64,000 nt of DNA from Macrotis lagotis (taxonomy: Eukaryota; Chordata; Mammalia; Peramelemorphia; Peramelidae): NCBI RefSeq assembly GCF_037893015.1, contig NC_133663.1, forward strand, positions 225,839,199-225,903,198, written 5' to 3'. The position numbers and the translations under genes are program-made. Shown one piece after another: positions 12,109-20,899 of the stretch. The notes below the pieces were generated by a model, which did not search any database, was not told the origin of the DNA, and was given only the letters and a program-made list of their open reading frames with translations. How positions within the stretch are numbered: position 1 is the first letter of the stretch; each line of letters opens with the position of its first letter.

Positions 12109-12913
12109 CATGTATTATATATACACATATATATGGATATTTGTGTATGTATGCATATATCATCCATATGAAAAATATATAATATCATGCATTTATTAGG
12201 ACTCTGAAGGTAGAGGGATCTTTGTCATAAAAGCAATAACTCCAGGACTTCTTGAAGTCATCATAATCCTTCTTTCCTCCTAATTGAAGGTGCTATTACC
12301 CAAGATATTGTTTCTTTTTATGTTAAAATCTGTCCATACTCTGGAATCTCTCCATGGATCTTCTCCCTTGACTTTACCAAGTTGAAATTGCTCCTCTCTT
12401 TTAGATTCTTTGCTTAGTTATGTAATTGCTAGTGTCTTAGTTTGTATTTTTCAAAGGTGCATTTCTGTGTATTTTTTTAACCCCAGGTAAAACAGATTAG
12501 GCATCAACTAGTCTTACTTTGTATAGCACTCTGATATACTCAACTGATTCTAGTTAAAAAACAAACCAAAAAAAAAACTACCCACTGGATCTATAACCAC
12601 CCTCCTAATCTTTTCTGTGGTTCTGGACTCATTTGGATTGCTACAAAGGAAAATAGAAGAATAGATTTTTTAAAATCCTACTATAGTTAAATATATGTCA
12701 ACACCGGAGTGAAGCAGGAGGGGGGAAAATATGTATACAGGGGCAGGGATCCCAAAGGAATATTAATCATACCATATCTCAATCTGACCAGATAAGGGGT
12801 AGACCAGATTTTTTTTCAGGCAAAGCTGGAGGGGAAAAGGGAGCAAAAAAGCCCACAGCATCTTCTACAATCCACTCCCTTGACTTCTGCTTCCTCTAGC
12901 TCAGCAATATAAT

Positions 12914-13122
12914 GACTCTATGGAGCTGCCATTGTCTTCTGGTGATGTCACTGCATCACTACCCACTAGATTTACATGACCTGTAGTCCCTGGTAGCCAT
13001 TGTTCTCTGCTGCTCTAGGGTGACCATTGTTTGATGATTCTCTAAAGTTTGGGTAGTGGTTATTATCGTTGCCAGGTATGGCTCGACTGGTTCTGAAGGA
13101 ATGGAATTTCTCTCAATTTATA
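12914..13122 (+). repeat. Inverted-repeat arm, left
   Basis: This 209-base arm is the reverse complement of 13629-13864 with about 11 mismatches (near 95% identity) apart from a 27-base insertion in the right arm. The arms are separated by 506 bases. The sequence is not one of the repeat families I recognise. A 24-base direct repeat with one mismatch flanks the arm (12891-12914 and 13128-13151). Confidence 0.9.
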
Positions 13123-13628
13123 GCTTCTTCCTCTAGCTCAGAAATATAATGGTTAGGGTGGGAAGAATATATCTAAGAAGACTGGTAGACATAATGATGA
13201 AAATCCTTTTAGGCACTCCAAGATGTTTGCAATTCAGTTTTTGGCTTAAGGCTTCTCTGTAATTTCTTCTTAAGGGAAGGGGCAATAAAATGAGTTTGGA
13301 TTAAAAAAAGAAAATATCAATAGATTAAAGCCTGAAGGCTCCTCTGTGTTCCAAAGAGCTTGGTACCCAGGGGACAAGGAGGAATCTTTGTGTGTAGAGA
13401 AAATGTCCATTATACCCTGACTTCAAAAGACCAGCTCTGTCTTCCTTATGTGTGTGTGTGTGTGTGGGGGGGGGGGGAATACCACTGTGGATTTTTTTTC
13501 TCCTAGTTTGATAACTGGGTAATAGTAGATTTATGCTCTTCTAAAAGGGCTATGGCAAAAAGTTTCTGTACTTTAAGTGTGAGGAAGAAGTAGCACCCTG
13601 GCTAAGGACTCCAGTTGAAGACAGAAGA
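13123..13628. other. Spacer between inverted-repeat arms
   Basis: This unassigned 506-base spacer holds a TG tract running into a G-run (13449-13477). No coding frame of note was seen. Confidence 0.6.
13449..13477. repeat. (TG)n followed by G-run
   Basis: About nine TG units run into about twelve G, inside the spacer of the inverted repeat. Confidence 0.95.
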
Positions 13629-13864
13629 TATAAATTGAGAGAAATTCCATTCCTTCAGAACCAGTCGAGCCACACCTGGCAACGATAACAACCACTACCC
13701 AACCATTAGAGATAATAACCACTACCCAAACATCAGAGAACCATCAAACAAAGGTCACCCCAGAGCAGCAGAGAACAATGGCTACCAGAGACTTCAGGTC
13801 ATGTAAATCTAGTGGGTAGTGATGGGATGACATCACCAGAAGACAATGGCAGCTCCATAGAGTC
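13629..13864 (-). repeat. Inverted-repeat arm, right
   Basis: This 236-base arm pairs with 12914-13122. It carries an extra copy of a 27-base unit containing AACCACTACCCA, in tandem. Immediately beyond the arm lies AGAAG/GTAAGT, a consensus 5' splice site at about 13870. Open frames cross the arm but none resembles a known protein. Confidence 0.9.
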
Positions 13865-13870
13865 AGAAGG

Positions 13871-14352
13871 TAAGTTGCTCCTCAATGATTGTGTCCTGAA
13901 CATCAATTATATGTGTATTTGTGACCAAGTAGATCACATTTTACAGAGAAAATGCTTTATTAGTTCTTTCTTTCTATCCTATGCCATCAAATGCCTTCCC
14001 TTTTAATTAAAAAAAACCCAAGGTCTTCTGCTTCTCTTTGAGTAGGTTCTCTTTAAATAGGAAATCCCCAGAAGGATACATCCAGTGGTGAGGACTAACA
14101 AGTGTTCAATGGAAAGCTTCCTTCATGATGAACTTGATCCTACAGTAGTATAGACCACATCACAGAGTATAAGTGCTCTGGTAGGGTGACATTCAAATTT
14201 CAGTATGTGAAGTTATCTGGCCTCTTTTTTTTAAAATAGGTTTTCCAAGGTTACATGGGTCACATCAATATGCTTGGAAGATTTTTCAGAGTTAGCAGAG
14301 ATATTTAATTAAAGATCATGCTACATGTAGTCTATCAGATGATGTTATTAGT
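13871..14352. other. No gene or confident repeat
   Basis: Unassigned sequence between the inverted repeat and a SINE. The short open frame starting near the right arm (13812-14006) begins with GTG and resembles nothing known. Confidence 0.5.
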
Positions 14353-14369
14353 CCAGAATAGCTTGACTG

Positions 14370-14511
14370 GGGGCAGCTAGGTGGCACAGTGGATAAAGCA
14401 CCGGCCCTGGAGTCAGGAGTACCTGGGTTCAAATCTGGTCTCAAACACGTAATAATTACCTAGCTGTGTGGCCTTGGGCAAGCCAATTAACCTCATTTGC
14501 CTTGCAAAAAC
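14370..14511 (+). mobile_element. Short tRNA-type marsupial SINE
   Basis: This is the only free-standing plus-strand copy of the family in the window. It starts GGGGCAGCTAGGTGGCACAG, has a B-box-like GGGTTCAAATC, and ends TTGCAAAAAC. A perfect 17-bp duplication, CCAGAATAGCTTGACTG, is at 14353-14369 and 14512-14528. It serves as the window's reference copy. Confidence 0.9.
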
Positions 14512-14584
14512 CCAGAATAGCTTGACTGATGTTCAGCATACTCTTCAATCAAGAAGAAAAAAGATATGTTTTCAGTCATGTATG

Positions 14585-16149
14585 TGTACAATTGGTTGGT
14601 TGGTTGGTTGTCCTTTGTTATCAAAGAAGACCAAAATGATATCACTGTGTTAGAGATAAGTTACAGCATGTACGACTGTGGCTAATCAGACCAATATGAG
14701 CTCAGAATACCACAGATTGGGCACAAGTAGTCCATGTGAAGACCTGGGGTGCTTACACATCTGACATTTTCTTAGAGCTGCTTCAATTCTACCTTGCTCA
14801 AAGAGCACAAAGTCGTCATGTGGGCACCCCATGTTGGGCTGTCTTGTGACAATATCTCCCATGTTGCAAAATCAATTCCAGAGTTCTTAATAGAGATCTT
14901 CAGAGTGTCCCTTTATCACTTCTTCTGACTACCCCCCCCCCACCGGAGTGTTTGCTCTGTGTAAATTCTCCATAAAATAATCTTTTTTTTTGGAAAGCTT
15001 ATGTTTGTCATTCAAACAATATGGCCAGTCCATTGTAATTGGTTTCTCTGCAGTAGAGTTTGGATTCTTGACAGTTTAGCTCCATGAACGACCTCAGTGT
15101 CTGGTATCTTCTGCCAGCTGATCTTCAGAATCTTCTTATGACAATTTAAATGGAAGTGATTCAGTTTGGTATTGGTAGACCCTTCAGGTTTCACAGGCAT
15201 ACAACAATGAAGTCAGCGCAATGGCTCTATAGAACTTCAGTTTGGAAGTCAGTCTAATAATTCATCTCTCCCACACTTTCTTTTGGAGTCTCCCAAATAC
15301 TATGCTAACTCAGGCTATGTGTGTGTGTCAACCTCCTTATTAATGTGTATCTCCCTGAAAAGGACACTGCCAAAATAAGTGAACTTCTTCATTTTCTGTA
15401 ATTTATGGTTCCATATATGGATGGTGTGGTGCTGTCTGATGGAGCACCTGTGCTTTCTTGGTATTAATTGTTAGGCCAAAATTAGCACAAGTGGCAGAGA
15501 ATATACCCATACTTTGTTGCATCTCAGTTTCAGAAGCTACATTGAGTGCACAATCATCTGCAAACAGGAGACCATGCACCAACATTCCCTCCATTTTGGC
15601 CTTGGCTTGCAGCTTTTCAAGTTGAAGAACTTCCTGGCAGTGTGGTAGCTAACCTATATGTCATATTCATCATCAGTGAAGGCATTTGATAACATGGCCA
15701 GAAACATCATGCTAAAAAACATGGGAACAAGCACATAGCCTTGTTTTAACCCACTGGTGATCAGGAAATCTCAAAAGCATTGTCCATTATCCAGAACCCG
15801 GGCAAGCACACTATCATGAAATTAATGTACAATATTGGTGAACTTCTCCAGGCAACCAAATTTTGACATAATCTTCCATAAACCCTCATGACTGATGGTA
15901 TCCAAGGTCTTGGTCAGATGTATAAACATTGCATACAGGCCTCTACTCTGCTCCTGCCATTTTTTTTCTGGAATTGTTGGGCAGTAAACACCATTTTGAT
16001 TGTCCCTTGACCCTTTCTGAAGCCATACTGGCTCTCAGGTAGAAGACCATCTTCCAAATGAAGGATTAAGCTATTTAGGAGAAATCTGGCAAGAATCTTG
16101 CCTGCAATGACTAAGAGAGAAAGACTCCTGTGACTATAACAGGACAATT
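14585..16149 (-). pseudogene. Non-L1 LINE (RTE/CR1-type), reverse-transcriptase and 3' part
   Basis: Reverse-strand translation gives conserved reverse-transcriptase blocks: LLVIAGKILARFLLNSL and SQYGFRKGQGT near 15914-16147, the catalytic FADD motif at 15553-15564 (GLLFADDCALN), and a distal LQWTGHIV block near 15012-15200. The frames are separated by stops and shifts, so the copy is dead. It ends at 14585 in a TTGG tetramer tract, the short tandem tail typical of RTE and CR1/L2-type LINEs rather than poly-A. The N-terminal part continues at 19376-20235, beyond the inserted HAL1. Clade assignment is tentative. Confidence 0.8.
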
Positions 16150-16335
16150 CTATTCCCTTTATCTTTTTTATATTTAATATTTATTCTCATTTTGTACAAA
16201 TAATTTTTTATACATCAATAAAATATTCTTGTTTAAGAGTAAATGAAATACCACCCTCCCCCATAAATATAGACTTGCTTGAGCAATAACATAAAGGGGA
16301 GAGAAAAAAATTAAAATTAAAAAAATAATAGTAAT

Positions 16336-16492
16336 AATTGTAGGTATGGCCAGGTGGCACAATGGATGGAGCACCAGCCCTGGTGTCATGAGCACCCAAG
16401 CCCACATCTAGCCCCGTACACCCAACAATCACCCAGCCGTGTGACATGTAAGATACCCGAACCCCACTGCCCTGCAAAAGCCAAAAAAAGAA
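16336..16492 (+). repeat. Extra SINE module A in HAL1 copy 2
   Basis: This is a short tRNA-type SINE (GGCCAGGTGGCACAATGG head, CCCTGCAAAAGCC tail) followed by an A-rich linker. It is absent from HAL1 copies 1 and 3. It lies in tandem with the module at 16534-16676, separated by an AATAATAG-type linker. Confidence 0.65.
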
Positions 16493-16533
16493 ACAAAAGA
16501 CCCAAAATAAAATAAAATAGTAATAATAATAGT

Positions 16534-16676
16534 AGGGGTGGCTGGGTGGCGGACAGAGCATTAGCCCTTGAGCCAGGAGCACCCGGGTCCAAATCCAGCC
16601 TCAGACACCCAACGATCACCCTGCTATGTGGCCCCAGGCAGGCCACTCAGCCCCATTTGCCCTGCACCCCCCCAAA
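16534..16676 (+). repeat. Extra SINE module B in HAL1 copy 2
   Basis: This is a second short SINE (GGGTGGCTGGGTGGCGG head, AGCCAGGAGCACCCGGGTCC middle, TTTGCCCTGCACC tail) directly after module A, ending in a C-run and AATAATA. It is absent from HAL1 copy 1. Confidence 0.65.
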
Positions 16677-16883
16677 AAATAATAATATTAAAAAATGTGC
16701 TTGTGTCTTTGTTCCAACACCAACAACTCTGTTGCGAGTGGATTATATTCTTTATGATAAGTCCATCACAAAAGTTACTTTCATGTTTTTCCACCGCTGC
16801 CATTGCTGATCACAACTCCCTCCTTTCATATTTCTCCACTACCATGTACTGTATTTCCTCTCTCCTTTCACTTTGACTCTGCT

Positions 16884-17036
16884 GTAGGGTAGCTGAGTGG
16901 TGCAGCAGACAGATCCCCGGCTCTGGGGCCAAGAGGCCCTGAGCCCCCATACCACCCCTTAGGCCCAGCATCCACCTGGCCCTATGGTCCCAGACAGGCC
17001 TTCCAATCCCATCCCCTTGCAAGAAGTAAAAAAGAA
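16884..17036 (+). repeat. SINE module inside HAL1 copy 2 (ancestral)
   Basis: This is the same SINE module, with the same flanking HAL1 sequence, as at 6298-6447 in copy 1. The tail TTGCAAGAAGTAAAAAAG followed by GAAAATGTGTTAT is common to both copies. Confidence 0.75.
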
Positions 17037-17595
17037 AATGTGTTATTATCTGACCATTCCCCCCCCCATGCTCCATCCTCTCCTCCATCACTCACATCAC
17101 CCCCCCTTCCCCCTGTCCCCCCCACTTCTTACTCCAGATGCCTATACCCCATTGAGTATATATGCTGTTTCCTCTCCTAACCACCTCTGATGAGAGTGAA
17201 GATTCCCTTATTCCCCCTTGCCTTCTTCCCTTCCATATCATTGCAATAGCTCATTGTAATAAAGAGAAATCTTATTATATGAAATATCTTGGCCTATTCC
17301 CCCTCTCCTTTTTCTTTCTCCCATTCCATTTCCCTTTTTTTCTATTGACTCCATTTTTACACCATATTTTTCTTAGAATTCAACTTTCTCCTGTGCTTCA
17401 ACTATAAAAGCTCCCTCTACCTGCTCTATTAACTGAGAAGATTCATATGAGTATTTTCAGTGTCCTTTTTCTATGCAGGAATACATGCAGTTCATCCTCA
17501 TTAAGTCTGTCATATTTTCCCCCTCTTCTCCAATCTCCATTCTTCCCCTGAGTCCTATATCTGAAGATCAAACCTTCTGTTCAGCTCTGGCCATT

Positions 17596-18618
17596 CTAAC
17601 AGGAACATTTGAAATTCCCCTGGTTCATTGAAAGTCCATCTTTTTTCCCTGGAAGATTTGCTGGGTAGTTGATTCTTGGTTGCATTCCAAACTCTTTTGC
17701 CTTCCAGTATATTATATTCCAAGCCCTATGAGCTTCCAATGTAGTTACTGCTAAGTCCTGTGTGATCCTGACTACAGCTCCATGATATTTGAACTGTGTC
17801 CTTCTGACTGCTTGTAATATTTTCTCTTTGACTTGGGAGTTCTGGAATTTGGCTATAATATTCCTAAGGATTGGTTTTTTGGGAATCTCTTTCTCAGGGG
17901 GGATCAGTGGATTCTCTCCATTTCTATTTTTGCCCTCTGCTTCTAGAATATCAGGGCAATTTTCCTGTAGTAATTCTTTGAAAATGATGTCAAGGCTCTT
18001 TTTCTGATCATGACTTTCAGGTATTCCAAAAATTTTTAAATTATCTTTCCTAAGTCTGTTTTCCATATCAGTTGTTTTTTCAATGAGATGTTTCACATAT
18101 TCATCTAATTTTTCATTTTTCTTTTGGTTTTGAAGTATTGAGTCCTGGTTTCTCGTAAATTCACCAATCTCCAGAGTTCTATTCTTTGTCTAAAGGATTT
18201 GTTCCCCTCAGAGAGTTTTCTTATCTCTTTTTCCATCTGGCCAATTTTGCTTTTTAAGGCATTCTTCTCCTCAATAACTTTTTGAACTGTTTTATCCATT
18301 TGACCTAAGCTGGTTTTTAGCATGCTATTTTCTTCAGCATTTTTTAGGATTTCCTTGACTAGGCTGCTGACTTCATTTTCATGTTTTTCCTGCATCTCTC
18401 TCATTTCTTTTCCCAGTTTTTCTTCTAACACCCTCATTTGATTTTCAAAGTCTTTTTTTGAGCTCTGTCATAGCCTGAGCCCAATTTCTGTTTTTCTTGG
18501 AGTTTTCAGATGCAGGAGCTTGTGCTTCCTCATCTTCAGACTGAGTATTTTGATCCTTCTTGGGCTCATATACAAAATATTTCTCAATGGTCTTCCTCTT
18601 GTTTCTCTGCTTGCTCAT
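17596..18618 (-). pseudogene. HAL1 ORF1 (L1 ORF1p-like), nearly complete, frameshifted
   Basis: The ORF1 runs from ATG (18616-18618, MSKQRNKRKT) to a stop at 17596, a span of about 341 codons, the usual L1 ORF1p length. It has an N-terminal acidic and lysine-rich region, a coiled coil (MREMQEKHENEVSSLVKEI and onward), an RRM (NLKIFGIPESHDQ) and the C-terminal domain (VVRITQDLAVTTLEAHRAWN). At least two frameshifts are seen, one in the A-run near 18457 and one between about 18190 and 18105; the C-terminal 166 codons (17596-18096) are intact. The protein would bind RNA as a trimer. It is not expected to be made now. Confidence 0.85.
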
Positions 18619-19375
18619 TTTCCCAGCCTTAGCCTGTTTTGGGGGTGCTTCCTGAGCTTTTGGGACACTCCCACAAGGGTCTCAGTGTGTGAGGCTCTGT
18701 CCTGCCTCCTGCTCTGTGAGTGACCATATGCGCCCCCGTCTGCCACAGGGCTGAGGTGGAGGGGGCACCTGCTGTTCTATTGGGGGGGAGGGCTAGACTG
18801 CTATCAGGATCTGAATGTGTTCAGAGCCCCAGAGTCCTGTTCCAGGGGCAGAGCTCCACAGTCTCTCTTCACTCCCTTCCCTCAGCTCAATGGGCTCATG
18901 CCCTGGGGCCTCCTGCTTACCTGCTCCACCTGCTTCTGTTTCCTGGAACTTGGCTGTGCTGGCCAAGCTGCTCTCTGTATGCCCTGAGGGTTGGGCTTCA
19001 TGTGCTCCTGCTCTCTCTGGCAGAGGTCCCCCTGCTGTTCCTCCAATTTGTGCCTGGTGCTCCCTGGGGTATAGCTCAGGAAACTCCCCCGCTGCTGTGA
19101 GCTGCCCTGGGGCTGCCTCCAGGAGGCTGAAGTTCTTTCGCTCTGGCAGGCCACCCCTCTGGTGGGCTGCCCCTCCGACCCCGGAGAGCAGAGCCTTTCT
19201 GCTTTTTTCCAGGTTATCTTGAGTAGGAGAACTGCCTCATTGGGTCCCTCTGTGGTTTCTGTCTCTCGAAAATTTAGTTAAGAGTCCTTAGCTTGTGAGT
19301 TTTATGAGAGAGCACCTAAGACACAATCTGTTCTTGTCACCATCTTGGCTCTGCCCCCCTATTCTCTTTATCTTT

Positions 19376-20235
19376 ATATAGATGGACAATGGAGGCATCC
19401 TTGAAAATTTCAGTCAGCTTTTGTATGAGTCCATTGCCTCCCTGCCTTGTAAATCTCAACTGGAATAGAAGCACAAGGTATTATCTGAAAGGACAGTAAT
19501 GGCATTCAAAACCTCTTCTTCAGTTGGAAATTCTACTACAAGTATATTGACTTCAACTTGAGGTAAACAGTAAATGGTTTCTGCATTGATTAATGACCAT
19601 CTGTTAAGAACTATGGAAGCATTCAACCTATCTCTCCAGGTTCTTGCATCTATCACTAATCAATGTGACTCCATCAGCACTGAATAGTTGAAATGGCCAT
19701 ATGTTCTTGGCCCATAAATTACCTTCAGGGCATCATAAAAGCACTTTGAATTATTACTATCTACATAAAATTTAATTCTGTCTGCCTTCTTACTGAACCA
19801 TATCTTTAGGCTTCACTTGTACTTTACTTTTGATAGCATTAAATTCTACCCTTTTGGAAATGGATGAATTATCCTGCTGATAAACCCTGTGAAGTTCTCC
19901 TTTTTCATTTAGCAGTTTCTGTATTTCTCCATAATTTTAATCAAACCAGTCTTGATGTTTATGATGTTTGTGATGTTTGATCTGAATGAGCAAATGCAGT
20001 ACTGAACACCAAATCTGTGAAAGTTGCCCACTGTTGCTTTACTGTTGCCAACTATGTATTGACTCAACTTGTCCTCCAAGTTAGCAACAAACTGTTCTTT
20101 CTCAAAGAAGCACTCTAATCTTTTGACATTAATTCTTCTTTGCCTTGGGACTTCTTTTTTGGTTGAATATGAATATTTAGCTTAGAGAGGATGAGTTTGT
20201 GATCAGTTCAGCACTCTGCATCACATTGATCTGTA
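19376..20235 (-). pseudogene. Same non-L1 LINE, endonuclease end and linker
   Basis: This segment continues the LINE interrupted by HAL1 copy 2. Reverse translation gives a frame QCDAEC-stop-TDHKLILSKLNIHIQ, the C-terminal catalytic block of an apurinic-type endonuclease, with TDH at 20199-20207. A linker reads NRWSLINAETIYCLPQVEV near 19456-19656. At least one stop replaces a conserved position (the tryptophan codon before TDH). The element is 5' truncated near 20235. Confidence 0.75.
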
Positions 20236-20239
20236 AGGG

Positions 20240-20890
20240 GGTAAAACTAAGTGGTACAGTGTTTTTTAATTGGTGGGGGACATAGTTGGACCTTCACTTT
20301 AGAAAAATAACTTTTGTGACTAAATGGAAGATGAATTGGAGCATCAAGAAATTTGAAGAATCAACAATGCTATTTGTAATAGTCCAGGAGTCAGATGATG
20401 AAGGCTAATATCAGTGTCATAGGAGAAAAAGGAGCATGTTCAAAAAAGGTTACAAACATGAAAATGACAGACTTTAGAAAAAATTACTTATGGAATTGAG
20501 AAATAGTGAGGAATTCAGGATGGCTCAGAGATTGTGAACCTGAGAGATATAAAATATAATAATAGAGAAAGTAGACAGTAGGAAAGGTTTCTTAGGAAAA
20601 ATAACAAATTCAGTTTTGGACATGTTGAATTTAAGATGTCTATTCGACATACATTTTTGAATTTATGAAAGGCATTTTGAAATAGAAGGATAGAGGACTA
20701 TTGAGATAGATTGAGTCGAGAATCATCAGCATAGAGATATTAATTAAATTCAAGGAAAATCATGTGATCAATATGTGAAGCAGCACAGAAAGGAAGAAGG
20801 ACCTGGTGGGACACCAATGTTGGATTAACATATATGAGGTTTCAGTAAAGGAGACTTGATGAGTGGTCAGATAGATATGCGTAGAATCAA
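20240..20890 (+). repeat. Ancient dispersed repeat, class not named
   Basis: A diverged copy of a long non-coding-looking family marked by CAGTTTTGGACATGTTGAAT and AATCATCAGCATAGAGATAT. The family recurs at 45850-46600, 48830-49790, 32230-32575 and 52505-52745, always on the plus strand here. I recognise it as common in marsupials but cannot name it. Confidence 0.55.
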
Positions 20891-20899
20891 GAGAGAGTA

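Larger units (their letters stand above)
10828..12890. other. Mostly unassigned
   Basis: Holds the CATA tract (10970-11025) and a MIR remnant (11945-12108). The rest, including 12150-12880 just before the inverted repeat, is unrecognised. Confidence 0.5.
16167..19358 (-). mobile_element. HAL1 (half-LINE-1) retrotransposon, full length, copy 2
   Basis: The 5' end is at 19358 (reverse strand GGGCAGAGCCAAGATGG) and the 3' end at 16167. It is flanked by a 17-bp target-site duplication with one mismatch (16150-16166 and 19359-19375). Order is a GC-rich 5' leader (18619-19358), ORF1 (17596-18618), and a 3' part with one ancestral SINE module and two extra ones. There is no ORF2. It is inserted within an older minus-strand LINE in the same orientation. 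It is about 400 bp longer than copy 1, mostly because of the two extra SINE modules at 16336-16676. Confidence 0.85.

Noticed and set aside
14370..14511. GGTTCAAATC box, considered as a tRNA gene
   Set aside because: It is the B box of a tRNA-derived SINE; there is no cloverleaf and the copy has a poly-A-like end and a target-site duplication.
16208..16646. Minus-strand frames with Tyr runs and Cys/Pro-rich ends
   Set aside because: They are translations of SINE modules and TAATAATA linkers inside HAL1.
18720..19222. Open frames of 126 and 135 codons, rich in Leu, Ser and Pro
   Set aside because: They lie in the HAL1 copy 2 leader, antisense to the element, and the homologous leader in copy 1 does not keep the frame.
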